Assembly: GCA_034620365.1 (NCBI GenBank)
Contig: JAQGEQ010000004.1
Span: 43,071 to 107,070, forward strand
Direction of reading: 5' to 3'
DNA from: Pegea sp. RAD2-039
Taxonomy: Eukaryota; Chordata; Thaliacea; Salpida; Salpidae
Length of the DNA: 64,000 nucleotides
In this document: positions 48,841-61,545 of the stretch, piece after piece
Layout of the letters: the number at the start of each line of letters is the position of its first letter
Numbering within the stretch: the stretch's first letter is position 1
The notes under the pieces: model-generated
What the model saw: the letters and a program-made list of their open reading frames with translations, nothing else
What the model was told of the DNA's origin: nothing
The model's database searches: none
Program-made: the position numbers and the translations under genes

Positions 48841-51800
48841 ACTCTCGAACTAGCTTTTAAAGTAATTATTTTTCTTATTGTGCTTAAGTTTACCGAATTA
48901 ATTCTTGATTCCATTTTCCATCAAATGATGAATGTACTGGTAATAGTAGCCTGAGAGACTTCCAACGTTCACCAGTTCTTACAACAGTCCCCATGGGGTA
49001 TATAGTCGGCATATATGGCAAGTAAGTTGCATTAGGGTCTTGATAATCGAATTGTAGCTGTCTGCAATTGCTTCTCGTGGCTCTGAACTCTCAGAATGTT
49101 GCAAAGATCTCAATTAAAAACGTGATTTGATGTAAAGATTATCAAAGAGCTTCTAAACATTTGCTGCTTCAGCTGCTAACCAGTATTTAATTTGCCTCGT
49201 CACTGCTTACTTCTCCACCACCAAAAAGCTGCTGTTACCAAGCTAAAAGGTCTTCCCGTTTTCATTGTTCAATTGGCACATGATGTTATTTCATTCATGA
49301 AGTTTTGTGATCTTTATTATGTCAAACAAAACCTTTGTATAACCTTGTATAAAATACTAATTTATAAATAATTTTTTACCATCACTTTATTGTACTGTGA
49401 ATCTTAAACCAAACTAATACTACTGGTTAGTCGAACTACCAAAAGTTTTCTAAAAGCGCAGTGTGAATCAACTTAAATTTACATATGCAGCAAGATAATC
49501 TTCCTTTTTCTATCTAAATTTATTACACATCTAATGTAAGCTAGCTTTTAATAAATTAGAATTCAACTGGAAACGAATTTTGCAAATAATTATTAATTTT
49601 TTAAATAAGAAGGTTAAATATTAAAAATTGTAGAATAATCTTGTAACCAATATTCAGTGTACACATTTATTTCTAAATAAACTAATTAATTTATTGGGTT
49701 TATAAAAATATAACAATTTAAATAAAACTCTTGACGAAATTGACTTTTTTAATCAAAGTACAAATATTTTCTGATTTTATTTTACAATTTTTTTTTAAAT
49801 GGTTTATCACAACTAAATCTTAAGTCAATTTATAAGAACTAATTTTTTGATTAAATATTTTAATAAAAACTTTACAAAAAAATACTTTTAGAAAGACAGC
49901 TAAATCTGTTAATAAGAATTATCTTCTTTATTATAGTTTAATAGGAAGAAATTAGAAAAAGATTGAATAAATTTATGTTTTAGAAAGTTCATATTGTCAG
50001 CAGCAGTTTTTACATTTTGTAAAAGTTCACTATTTGAAATTTTACCTGAAATAAAACGTTTGCGAAATAAATTTTTAACAAATACTTCTAACGTTTACAA
50101 AATACTTCAATAATTATTTATTTAATCTGTTCTTGAAGTAATTTTTACACCTTAAATATCTTAACTTTACATTTTTTACAAAAATCTGTAAAAATTGTTT
50201 ATCAAAATGATAAACAGTTTATATTCAGCTAACTTTAATATTTTTTTTACAAACAGCTTTTACTAATTCAAACTTAGACAAAATTCTAGTTTATTTAATG
50301 CTAAAACTAAAAACCATCAATTTTTTTAGATTAATTAAAATGAAAGTATTTTAAAACAATCTTATCAATGACATTTACTAGTAATATGGTTATAGATGTT
50401 ACCATTAATGAGCGATTTATTCATTCCTTATTTACAAATACAACCATAGATTAATTTGTAATTGAAGTTGATTGTTTCTTCTTCGCTATTTCAGTTTTAA
50501 GGTTATTGTGCAAAAAATTATTAAACAGTTTTAATTCTACTTTTATAAGTTTTATCAAAAAAGGTAATATTATTATAATTCAATTTCTATTATTCTTACA
50601 TGGTAGACTTAACTTAATATTTTGTATTTTAAAAAGATTTTTAGAATTTAGTTATTATTTTATGAAAGTTGAAAACAAACTATTCTAAAGCAACTTTTTT
50701 TGTTTTCCTTTTATAGATAAAATTGCAATTTATCTTAGATTTAACTCAAATTCAAGCAACCAATGTCGTAAGAGTTTATGTGCAGAAAATTAGAACTTTA
50801 TTTTACTAATAGGTGCATAATATTTGCTAAATTGGCATCTAAATAAAGTAATCTTACAATATTAAAGTGTATTGTTTGTATTAGTTTAGCTTATCAGCTA
50901 TTTGTCAAATTTTCTTTTTCAAATTTCAAGTTTATTGCTTATATTTATGATTTCAAAATTCTATTAGACTAAAGTTCCTGAATTACAAATACTTGTATTT
51001 GTTATATTGTAAAAGTCATTTACTTACAGTCGCTCAGTAGAATGCAGTACTTGATGGTTTACGCGATTTTTCTATCTAATAAATTAAAAGCATTTTTTAA
51101 AGTAGCTTTTTTGATTCGTAGAGATTTTAATATAGCTTTTATTTATTCAACGCGTGGCTGTCAACGACAAATTCAAGGGCTTTTATAGAAAAAAGCAAGT
51201 ATTATAAGCATAAGGAAAGGTCATAACAATTTTCAAACTAATACAGAAAGATTAACAACCAAGAAAATAGAGGCCGAATTGTATAATGTCTATAATTTGA
51301 TTGGCAGTTGAAAAAACATAGATTTCGGTAAATAAATAAACTTTGTATCTAATTTAATCAAAATAAATCATATCAAAATCAGTCCCTAGCAGTAAAGCCA
51401 GGGAACTAAATAAGAAAATGAATTTATGAAAGTATAATGACAATTTTATGTAGCATCCTGACTTTTGAAACTCATTTGTTTCCAAATTTTGAGCTTCTAA
51501 AATCTGTTGCTTATGTTGTAAAACATTCAGTCTGTTTTTCAAACCTAAGTACTTAGGTGGTAGTGAAGAGTTATACAAAAATATTAGAATAAATTGCAAG
51601 TATAGAACTAATAAAGAATGTTGTCAAGATAATTCACAAGATTAATTGTGAAAGGACTTGAAAAATGTTTTTAAACGAAAGCTTGTATTCTTAATTTTCG
51701 TTTGAAAAAGTTTGTAGAATTAGGTATCAACTTAAAAAAAGTAATCATTATAATAGTAATAGAATAAAAATTCTTGTTCAAGTTAAAAAATAAATAAATG

Positions 51801-53719
51801 TCTAAACCTCAATGTTCAGATTTCTTCAATATTTTATGAATAGTTTAAATTAAAAGATGTTATTAACATAATATTTAAAAATTATTTTACTAAAAAGCCA
51901 TTTTCGTCATAACATTCTTTAAACCAACAACATTTTGGCTTTATTTATTTTTCCATGTTTTAGTTTAACTAGTAAATAATTTTCAAGTTTATATTTTTTA
52001 TTGTTATAAAAATTGAAAAACACTTTTTTATTAATTCAAATATTGTGTTGTTTAAAAAATTCTTTTGTTTTATTCGATGAGTTAAAAGACTACTTGATTA
52101 GTTCTATTTATATTTTATTTTCTTCGTTTTTTTAAAATTTGTTATATTTTGTTTGATTTTAAATAGTTGATAAAATCTTGAAGTTTATGTTAAATTTATT
52201 AAATGTAAGATTCACCTTGTTTTTTTTAATCTTTATAAAAGATTTGTTGCTTACAAACTTTTTCCTTGTTTCATTTTTATAAACAGATTAAAATATTGTT
52301 TATTTACTTTTGTTTATTGATTTTGACTTAAATTTTTATAATAAGCAAAAAGTTGAACTTTTAGAATTTTTAATATTTTTCTTTCTAATAAATATATTTC
52401 ATTTTAAAAAATTATTTCTATAATACTATTAACAACTTTTTATAATTAAAACAATTTTTAAGATTAAAAATTAATTTCAAAATATTTCAAAACAGAGTTT
52501 AGTTATTCAATAATCTTTTAATTTATTTGTTAAAAGTTTTTTAGTCTAATTTGTAGAATTTTTTGTGTTTTTTGCTGACAGATTTTGTCATAAATTAATT
52601 GTTTCTATTAATAAATATTACTTTCATCTTGACTTAATATTGACTTTGAGTCACTGATTCAATTCAATTTATTTTAAATAACTAATAAGTTATAAATATC
52701 ATTTCATGAATTATTTCTGTCTGTAACTACATTTTAATCACAGAATAATATTTAATAAAAGAATTTTTTCATCATAATTTTAACTTTGAATGAAATTTTT
52801 TTGTTTTAGGTTTATTTTAATGAATTAATTTTTTCTGATTTCATGTTTAGTTGTTTGTTGATAGAAATAAAAGTTTTCTTACTTGAACTTTAAACTCTTA
52901 TAAAATGTATCAAACTCTTTTATATTTTCTGTTTGCTATGTTTTATCTATTTTAAATTTCTACGGCTTCTTTATGTAGAATACTTTTAGAGTAACTTTTT
53001 GGAATGTATATTTAAAATATAAAATGAAATATAAACTTTTAGACTAATTTTTCAAGCATTTGTTTCACTTAAAAAGTTGATTTAATTAAAATTAAACACT
53101 TCAGATATAAATGAAATAAATTTGTCATTTAAAAAGTTTTTAAGAACATTTTTAATTGAAAGAAAAAAGTTTTTTATCATCTACTTGAGATTAAAATTTT
53201 TACTTAAATATTTTTCTAGTTTGCTTTTTATTATTAAGTTTGTTAAAAGTCTTTTTTTAGTTTGCACCAACATTTTTTTTTTCTAAAATTAACTAACTAA
53301 TAATAACTTGACAAATTATTTATCTTTTTTCAGTTAGTTATTTTATTAGTTATTGATAGAAGCAACTGTTTTTATTTCTATTATTATCAATTTCAAATCA
53401 TTTAAATTATTTTATTGAATTGAAGCTTTTTTAAAGATTCTTATAAGTTTATTAACAGTTTTAATATGTTTATATGATATAAATTATAGATATATGATAT
53501 GAATATTACACTCTTATATTTATCAATCAGTTTTTTAAGAGTTTAAATTTTAGTTGACTTTTTTTTTGCTTTTTTAATATAAAATAAATTGATGATAATT
53601 TTAGTAAAACTTTTTAAAGATAATTTTTTTTTAAACTAAACTTTAATTTTTTAGATATTAGTAACTTGTAGTATTATAAAGAAATTGTAGAAGCTACTTG
53701 ACTAGCTTTTTATCACCTT
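48841..53719. other. AT-rich intergenic DNA upstream of BCR
   Basis: No gene, RNA or TGACGTCA seen over nearly 5 kb. One short repeat copy at 51134-51190. A patch near 48960-49260 is less AT-rich but unreadable. The open frames here (such as 50506-50688 and 51354-51599) have AT-biased, low-complexity products. Confidence 0.45.
51134..51190 (-). repeat. Short dispersed repeat (family R, copy 4)
   Basis: The reverse complement contains ctataaaagccc and ccacgcgttgaataaataaa, matching the core and end of the copy at 20717-20820. Partial. Confidence 0.4.
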
Positions 53720-56700
53720 ATGGAGGCAGCTGCTGAACTATTTACTAGAAACTGGAAGAGGGATTATCCTGGAATTGAGCTACCTTCTTCAATCTGCTTT
53801 AAAAGTTTAGATGAGATTTTAAAAGCCTTACAAATCTGTAATTCTCAGATTAAGAACCTGCAACAAACTTTAAAAGCTCAACAGACTTATAAAAACTATT
53901 TAGAAGTAAGTGAAAACCTGAAGTCCTTTTCTTCTAACATCATTAAAATCAAATATTTGTAAATTTAATCATTTTAATTAATGACGTCATTTTGTTTATT
54001 TATGTCAATGACGTCATCAAGTTGAAAACTTCTTTTTACTTACAGAGTCTCAATTGTAGCGATAAATCTCTTTTTTCTGCATCTGAAGACATACTTAAAG
54101 AAGAGGAAGATGTAGAAGTGAAAGAGGAAGGTTGTCTTGGGATTAGTAGTAGAAGATCGAAAGTTCTTGAAAATGTCAAATTATTTGAATCAAAAGTAGA
54201 CGCGAAAGATGGTCAAGGTGACAGTAACAGCTTACAAAGAGTACCAACTAGAAGAAGGACCGCATATTTAGAGGTTTGTGAGACAATAGAATGTTATTTC
54301 CGTCCATGAAGTTTGTGACGAATGAAAGTTTAAAGTTCCGTTTGCTGAAATGATTTTTTTGTCATTTACTTTCTTGTGAGCTCAGAGGCTGGTTGTGAGC
54401 TTTTCTGCTTAGAAATTTCCTCTCATCTTTGAGCCTTTCTCTCATCTTTGAGCCTTTCTCTCATCTTTGAGCCTTTCTCTCATCTTTGAGTCTTCCTCTC
54501 ATCTTTGAGTCTTCCTCTCATCTTTGAGAGTCTCTTAGTAAACAGTTTTGTCAGTTTTCAGCCAGAAAAAAGCGATTTTGAAATTTTCAGAAATTTTTTT
54601 GTGAAGTTATTTTGATGACTCTTTAAAATATTTTCTGAAAAATATTTAAATGATGTGAATATAATATAACATTTGAATTAATAAATATTAAATAATAAGA
54701 TATATAATATAATTTGTGAATAAAAAAGTATTGAAAAAGTTGGGATTTCAATTTGTAAAAAAATTCAAAGTTTTAAAATATAAGATATTTGAAATAAAAA
54801 TTTATAAAGTTAGTAACTTCAAATAAGTCACAGTTTGATCTTCTTCTGATCTTCTTTTGATCCTTATCATCTGATCTTTATCTTCTTCTGATCTTCACCT
54901 TCTGATTCAGTTTATCCGCAGATATCCCCATTAGCTTGTTGATAAATCACTTTTTTATTATTTATATTTTTCAAATAAACTTTTTTCAATTGTTTTTTTT
55001 GTTTATTTTTTATAATAAAAATAGAAAAAGAAAAATTGTATTTTCAATTCATAAAGTTATTTTTAAACAAATTTCAAATTTTTCTTCCGTTTCCTCTTCA
55101 ACTAAATCAAACAATTTTTCAATTTGCAAATCTGATTCACTAGTTGATGACGTCACATCTCAGGTAGATCAGCTGTCTGATGACGTCACGCTTCGTGATT
55201 TGACGAGTGAAAGTTGATAACTTTCTGCTTCAATATTTTGTGAACAATTTTTCAAATTCATAATTTTTTAAGATGTGGGAATGTAAAAGCGGTCCCGATA
55301 TGGCTTCTAACAAAAATGGTCCAGACGATAATGGCAAGATGTTTGGACCAAAAAGGACTTTATCTTTGACTGATAAGGAAGCAAAAGTGGTCCCGAAGTC
55401 TCGTCCTTTACGCTCTGATTACGTTGAAGTTTGGCAATGTAGTTCTGGTAATCAGGTCGGTATTTCCATCACCTTTCACGCTTCAGTGGTTTTGCAGCAG
55501 CCAGCTTCCTTCTTTCACTTTTAAATATTCAAAAGTTGTAAATGATTTATAAGAAAGTTGGAATGTTATTTTAAGCACGCGACTATTTTGGCTTTTCTAT
55601 TTTTTGCGCAAGAATTTCAACTTGAAAATATTTTTGAAATTTTTTTGCAGCAAAATATTGGAATTTATGATTCCGACGCTCATTACGAAGATGAAAATCA
55701 TGAAGTTAGTGATCTTCATCTTCTGATCTTCAACTTCTGATCTTCAACTTCTGATCTTCAACTTCTGATCTTCAACTTCTGATCTTCATCTTCTGATCTT
55801 CAACTTCTGATCTTCAACTTCTGATCTTCATCTTCTGATCTTCAACTTCTGATCTTCATCTTCTGATCTTCAACTTCTGATCTTCAACTTCTGATCTTCA
55901 TCTTCTGATCTTCATCTTCTGATCTTCATCTTCTGATCTTCATCTTCTTATCTTCATCTTCTGATCTTTTAATATTTTGGATCATCTTCTGATCTTCATC
56001 ATGTATCATTTGCAGATGTATGACGTCACAGACATCGATATGCGCGATGGTTTCGGCAAACGTCACTACACTATTGCTAGTAGTGACGTTAAACTTCTAA
56101 CAGAATCTACAGCAGAAGGAAATATGACGTGGCCTTCTAAACCACTCGCCTTTCAAGTAAGTGATGACGTCACAACTTCCGCGCGCGTCTATACTCACTT
56201 TCATACACATGATGACGTCATAGAATAAATGAAAATAAGATTTCGTTTATGAACGTCAAATCAGCTGCTTTTGTTTATCTTTTATAAACTTCTTTGTATA
56301 AACTGAAACCCTTTCTCTAGTCTATTTTTAAGCTTTCTATCGAAGCCATGACGTCATCTGAACTGCGGAAATCGCTGTTAGTTGAAGCTCTTAAAAGAAA
56401 ACATAAATTGATGACTAACATCACTACTAGAGGACAGCTAGCTTCCACCACCTTTTTTGTTTGTAATTATTTATCTTTATTTTGTTTAAAAAACTTTTTT
56501 AATTTTTATTCTTTTTCAAAAGTTTTTTGAGACATAAGCAGCTAGAAAAGTTCAGCTCCTTATAAGGAAGTTTCTTTTTCTTAATTTGTATTTAAAGCGA
56601 TTAGCCGATGACGTCATCATTTTTATCAGTAGATTTGAATAAGATAGTTTTATTGAAATGGTTAAAGCTTTTAAATTGAGATTAAAACGTCGAGCGACCG

Positions 56701-58273
56701 CTAAAGACGCTCGTGATAAAGTGATGGATCGCTTAATGAAACCTACTTTTAAAAAAATTCATAAAATCAAGTTGAAGGTGAAAAAGTCCTCATCTGTGTT
56801 TACTTCACTACCAGCTGATGACGTCATCATTTGTGTTTAGGAAGAAGACGAGTTGTCACAGAGCGCTGATCAGTTTGAACAAATTGATTTAAGCGATGAA
56901 TATGAAGATGATGATTCAGCATATTCCCATGAAAGTTGTAACGAAAATGAGGTTTGTCTTCTTCTTCATCTTCTTCCTTATCATCAGATCTTTATATAGA
57001 AAGCTGAGAAGACATCAACAACATCCTATCAAGATATTGGTAAAGCTCAAACCACCAATGAACGTGTCGATGCCGCTATGTCGACAATGTGGTTACCAGG
57101 CAACCAACCACGTTGCCAGTTCAACCCCCCTTCTTCGTTTCCTTCATCTGTTGATATTCAATCATCAGACGATGGTAAGAACTTTTTAATTTCTTCGTTT
57201 TGTTGGGGTGCTGGCCCCTGCTATTTACAAGTCGTAGATAAAGTAGGACATCCTACAAGTAGCTAGTTGGATGAAGAAGAGATATGAAGAGTTTGGAATG
57301 AGAAAGTTGGATCTTATAATGAATTGGAGAGGTTGGTGGAAACAAAAGTGAACAAATATTTGGAATACATCTCACTAATACACCAACAATCCAATCAAAT
57401 TTCAAGGATTAGTTTTAAATCCATAAAAACCAGAGTAGAAGGACCTTGTTGGTCAGTTTCATGACAACATTTCTAAGAGAAGCAAAACTCCGAATTTAAA
57501 ACCGGAGTTGGAGCCTCGTAGGCAGTTCATCGTTGTACTCAGTGTCTTAAGAATCTGACAAAAGATGAAGATAAAAGCTGGATTCCTAGCTTCAAGATCA
57601 CTAAAAGAGAAATGGATTCACATCTGTACATGTTTGAAGAAGAAGGCTCGTGACAGTCCCTGAAGTCAACCACTTTCGGGTCGCCCATTGTTGACAAAGA
57701 GAGGGAAGACAAGAGGTGATGTGGACAGAAGCCCTGGGACAACCATCACCAATCACTGTCGTTTTCTTGGGTACCAGGACAAGAGGTGATGTGGACCGAC
57801 AACCTGGGACAATAATCACCAATCAGTCTTTTCCTTGGGTACCAGGACAAGAGGTTTTCTGGGTCGGCTTCTTAGGCTTCTGACTGCTTAATATTTTTGC
57901 TTATTAACTTTTAGAACAAGAGAGAGAGATGTCTTATTAGTGTTTGAATACTCGGAATAATTATTAAAAGTTGAATTTAGTAAATTAAGTAACTTGCTTG
58001 ATTGTCGAAAGATGTGATTGAAGTTTTGATCTTGTACAGATCAACTTGGGAGCGAAGAGCATACAAGAAGACACAAATCTCATCAGTAAGTCTTTATAAT
58101 CATGTGATGTAGCTCATAAAATATCACTGATTAATTTCAGTCCTACTGATGAAGAGACGAAGACTTCTTGTGAAGCGCAAACTTCAATTTCTAATAACTC
58201 CGATTACCTGAAAGCAAATAAAGTGGTTGTAACAGAAGTAGACAACCCTAACCCTTTACCAACCTCATATAAG
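53720..58273 (+). CDS. BCR: BCR exons 1-11: oligomerisation domain and low-complexity region
   Basis: Exons: 53720-53905, 54046-54273, 55273-55455, 55651-55704, 56016-56156, 56321-56462, 56644-56777, 56841-56951, 57000-57174, 58040-58085 and 58141-58273. Exon 1 aligns with the human BCR N terminus (human AEAWKAQFPD; here LFTRNWKRDYPG) and ends in a coiled coil. Exons 4-5 contain 'YDSDAHYEDENHE' and 'NMTWPSKPL', like human DYEDAEL and RLTWPRRS. Exons 6-7 are inferred from phase only and their boundaries may be wrong; the exon 6 acceptor could also be 56332. Intron 9 contains a 0.6-kb dispersed repeat. Several small exons could be alternative. Confidence 0.75.
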
Positions 58274-61200
58274 GTATTCATTTCAATTGTCATCTACAAT
58301 GTTCACGAAAAACACTTTAATTTTTTCTATTTTTGTTGAAACTTTGAAACTTTTGTTGAAACTTCTTTTAGTTTTCTGAATCGATTTTGTGTTCTTTAAG
58401 AGCAACATCATTTGTAATCTGATGAGGATGGTTATGATAAGGAGCTTGTTTCTGTTCCAACGATTCTTTTATCTTCATCTTATCTTTATCTAATCTTCTT
58501 TTAATCTTCATCTGACGATTCGATGCTTGAAAGATAAATATCATGATGATTAGGTCACTAGTTTCATCTACATCTTTCAAAACTCTATGATATCTTCACC
58601 TAAATCCTTAAATCTAAATATTTATATCTCGATGACAGCATGACGCCTCCCAGATGGTCGATTATCAGAAGATTAGGAGTGTAGAAGAAGCTGAAAAATT
58701 ACGAATGAGAAGATGGGTTCTGACTTCCATCTTAAAAACGGAGCAGAATTATCTACAATATCTCAACACATTGCTACTAGTAAGTATCCTCACATCAATC
58801 ACTCAATCTAATCTACTTTCTTGTAGTATATGAAGCCTCTTCATGCTACAATTTCAACTTCACAACCTGTGATGTCATCTCAAGACTACGAAACCGCGTT
58901 CTATCGCGTTAGAGAGCTGCATAATCTTCATTCGGATTTTTATAGTGCCCTTAAACCTCGTATAGACTCGTGGACATGCGAAACTGAAGTGGGCGATATA
59001 TTTGGCAAAATGGTTAGTGTTAGAGATTGTGTCTTCTTCTTTTTAAATGGTTTATTTACAGATGAGCAAATTGAATCTGTACAAAGATTATTTACATAAT
59101 TATAAGAAAGCCAAGCAGACTGTTGAGAAATGTTCACGCGAGAACGAGCAATTTGCTTCTATTATTTCAGTGAGTTACTATTTTGTCCATTTCTTCATCT
59201 GATCTTTTTATTTTAGGAACTCAAAGTCCAAACTAACTCGAGTACAGCGAGTCAATCTATCAGTTTAATAGGTGAGACATCCGCAACATCCTTCAAATCT
59301 TCATCTTCTTCATCTTTTACAGAGGTCTTGTACAAACCAGTTGATCGTCTCATGAAAACTCCTCTATACATCCAAGATTTACTCAAACAAACTTCTCACC
59401 GTCATCCTGACTACCAGACTCTCCGCAAAGTAAACCAACCATGACGTCACTGATCACATCACTGATGACGTCATCATCTTACAGTTGTTGAAGAATTCAC
59501 AAGCTTTCTTGGAAAAGATATCGACTCCTTTCAAAACTCGAAGAGCTCCTTCATCTGTAGCTGCTGCTGCAAGGAATGCTGATCGCTACCTCATCAAAGA
59601 AGGCTTTTTAGTAGAGGTAGGAACATCCGGAAGTTGATCTTCATCTTTAAATGAGCTCTTTCTAGGTTTCTGGTGATGGACAGCGGAAATTACGTCATTG
59701 CTTTCTCTATACTGATCTGTTGCTATGCGCTAAACACAAGTCTGCTGCTGGGTGAGTCTACTTCATTTTCTTCTCATCTTCACTTAACTTTATCTGATCT
59801 TCTTTTGATCTTCATTTTCAGGATGTTTCACTCAAAAGCATCTTATGATTGTAAATGGTTTCTTCCTCTTGCCGATCTCTCATTTACACCCTTCAAAGAT
59901 TCTGATCGTAAGTGACGTCATCAGCGCGCGACTACTTCAAACAGCATCTTTAACAGCTCTTCCGGAATATCGGTTGATACCAGAGGAAGACATCAGAGAT
60001 CTGACTCTTCAAGCTCAACAATTGAAGATCGATATCGCGAAAGAGCGAAAACATCACAAAAAGCTTCGCGGGCGACGCTCCAACCACACAACGCCACCTA
60101 GTGACGATAGTCCGGTTTCACGACGTGAAGAGCGCTTCCGAAACAAACTAAAAGAGTTCAACAGCCGAATTGTGATCAATGCTCCTTCTTTGCCTCTGAA
60201 GATCTATCATAATTGTGGAAAGAGCTACCTCTTCTTGATGTCTTCTGATTACGAACGAATTGAATGGCAGGAAAGTATTGCTAAGCAACAAGAAAGTTGC
60301 TTCAAAAGCTTCTCGCTGACGTCACTCGAGATTACAAACTTACTCAACGAAAGCGCGAGTCTCAACAAGGTCAGTGATGACGTCATCGTCGATAAGTGAT
60401 GACGTGGATGTTTCTAGATGCCTTTGAGCAATTTAATGATTGGTAAAGAAGATGATAGTTTGTTGAGTGGCTACTTAACTGTCACAATACATTGCGCAAA
60501 AGGTTTCTTGTCCAAATGCAGTAAGTTGATTGATGATGATGACGTGGCAGCTTGTGATTGGACGATATTTCTAGATCCATATTGTTGCTTAGAAGTTGAT
60601 TCATTTGGTCAATTTCAAACTAAAGCAATTACAAGACATTGTGATGAAACAGAGACTCCTTCATGGGAAGAAGAATTTGAATTGGAGGTTGATGGAGCAC
60701 AACAACTCCGCATCTTAATCTTTGAGAAGAAGAAATGCTCTGAAGATCAAGCTGTGTTGATTGCAAAGACTAAAGTTGAGCTTCGAAAGGTGAGGACCAT
60801 CTAACTACTGGTCTGCATTCTCAATCTGTCCATTTAGCAAGTGACCCTGGACAAAAATGGTCGCTGGAACAAGACGGTGTTCCATTTAGGGGACATTGAC
60901 ATTCAATGTTCATTCCATTTCGTACCACGAGAACATAGCCTTCAAAGATTACCTTCAAAAGCCACTAATGGTGTCTTCGGCGTCAAGTTAGACCAAGTTG
61001 CCAAGTAAGTGATGACGTCATCACTTTTAGACCTAATGCTGACGTCATCAGACGCGATATTAGCGGAATTCCTTCGATTGTGAAGAAATTGGTGGAAGAG
61101 ATAGAGAGAAGAGGAATGAATGAGTTGGGATTATATCGAGTTTCTGGAGTTGTGTCCGGGATACAAGCTCTTAAATCAGCTTTTGATAGCAGTTAGTTCA

Positions 61201-61536
61201 TCAATCGCGTTCATCGCATCTTTGTTGATCACGTGATGATGTAGATCGTAAGGATGTTGCCAAAGTGATGTCGGAAGTAGATGTAAATGCAGTCGCCGGC
61301 GTTTTAAAGCTCTATTTTCGAGAACTTCCCGAGCCTTTATTCACAAATGCACGATACAAGTGAGTGAGTGATGACGTCATCTACCACTTACTCCTGTATT
61401 GTCATCACAGTGAATTCGTGAACGCGACGACGTTAATGGAGCCGGAGACGAAATTATCGACGTTTCGCCAGCTAATCGCAGATTTGCCCGCCACCAATTA
61501 CAAAACTTTTCATTTTCTGAGAAACCATTTACTCAA
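53720..61536 (+). CDS. BCR: BCR (breakpoint cluster region) Rho GEF/GAP; 26 exons, 3' end outside the window
   Basis: Ortholog of BCR, a protein with both a DH-PH Rho-family exchange module and a RacGAP domain. The exons seen total 3713 nt (1237 codons; human BCR is 1271 aa), phases consistent throughout. Order: N-terminal coiled-coil oligomerisation domain (aa 1-65), a long poorly conserved low-complexity region (~65-520), DH (~525-715), PH (~735-910), C2 (~960-1100) and the first part of RhoGAP (from ~1110). The N-terminal oligomerisation domain distinguishes BCR from ABR. The GRB2-binding YVNV site of human BCR is not found (the nearest is DYVEV). The last ~100 aa of RhoGAP must lie beyond 64000, past the 11-bp satellite. 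Confidence 0.93.
54420..54531 (+). repeat. 19-bp tandem repeat, about 6 copies, in BCR intron 2
   Basis: Unit TCTCATCTTTGAGCCTTTC, with the last copies changed to GAGTCTTCC. Non-coding. Confidence 0.9.
55708..55970 (+). repeat. 14-bp minisatellite, about 18 copies, in BCR intron 4
   Basis: Units GATCTTCAACTTCT and GATCTTCATCTTCT mixed. It begins within a few bases of the donor of exon 4. Pyrimidine-rich on the sense strand. Same unit length and same GATCTTC core as the MIB1 intron 11 repeat. Confidence 0.93.
57190..57857 (+). repeat. Composite dispersed repeat (SINE body plus inverted partner of 10237-10500)
   Basis: Lies in BCR intron 9. 57250-57280 and 57640-57857 match the reverse complement of 10237-10500, including its ~78-bp internal duplication. 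57421-57548 matches the SINE body at 583-705. No tRNA-like head here. It is the longest copy and joins the two other fragments into one family. Confidence 0.7.
58639..60369 (+). CDS. BCR: BCR exons 12-20: DH-PH exchange module
   Basis: Exons: 58639-58779, 58827-59012, 59062-59169, 59217-59271, 59323-59429, 59485-59616, 59666-59751, 59822-59907 and 59957-60369. DH landmarks are MRRWVLTSILKTEQNYLQYL, MKPLHATISTSQPVMSSQDY and VLYKPVDRLMKTPLYIQDLL. PH landmarks are LRHCFLYTDLLLCAKHKS, YDCKWFLPLADLSF, 'GKSYLFLMSSDYERIEWQES' and SCFKSFSLTSLEI. The exon 20 acceptor was set at 59956 (49-bp intron) instead of 59944 (37-bp intron). Both are in frame, but 49 bp fits the minimum intron size here. Confidence 0.94.
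60418..61004 (+). CDS. BCR: BCR exons 21-23: C2 domain
   Basis: Exons: 60418-60520, 60575-60789 and 60838-61004. The translation 'LSGYLTVTIHCAKGF', 'YCCLEVDSFGQFQTKA', 'PSWEEEFELEVDGAQQLRIL' follows the human BCR C2 domain. The intron 60521-60574 is 54 bp and stop-free in frame. Splicing it restores the human-like 'K-C-N-P-Y-C-C-L-E-V' spacing, while retention adds 18 residues (SKLIDDDDVAACDWTIFL-D). Exon 23 runs into the RhoGAP domain ('GVFGVKLDQVAK'). Confidence 0.93.
61052..61536 (+). CDS. BCR: BCR exons 24-26: first part of the RhoGAP domain
   Basis: Exons: 61052-61191, 61245-61359 and 61411-61536. Landmarks are 'IVKKLVEEIERRGMNELGLY', then RVSGVVSGIQALKSAF with the catalytic arginine finger in GLYRVSG. 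They continue with 'VMSEVDVNAVAGVLKLYFRE' and LPEPLFTNARY, then ADLPATNYKTFHFLRNHLLK. The exon 24 acceptor is at 61051, not the earlier AG at 61030, because only the former gives an intron of normal size (47 bp) and the family-like 'VAKRDISGIP' junction. The next exon lies beyond the satellite array and outside the window. Confidence 0.94.
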
Positions 61537-61545
61537 GTTAGATTC

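Noticed and set aside
54936-55217. 93-codon open frame with DDVTS and SDDVT, considered as a BCR exon
   Set aside because: Phases do not fit exons 2 and 3, and the N-terminal part is AT-rich noise. The frame stays open over two TGACGTCA motifs only by chance or because of the motif.
59908-59944. 37-bp intron in BCR
   Set aside because: An in-frame alternative acceptor at 59956 gives 49 bp, matching the other introns here.
61005-61030. 26-bp intron in BCR ending at AG 61029-61030
   Set aside because: Below any usual minimum. The AG at 61050-61051 gives 47 bp and the conserved VAKRD junction.
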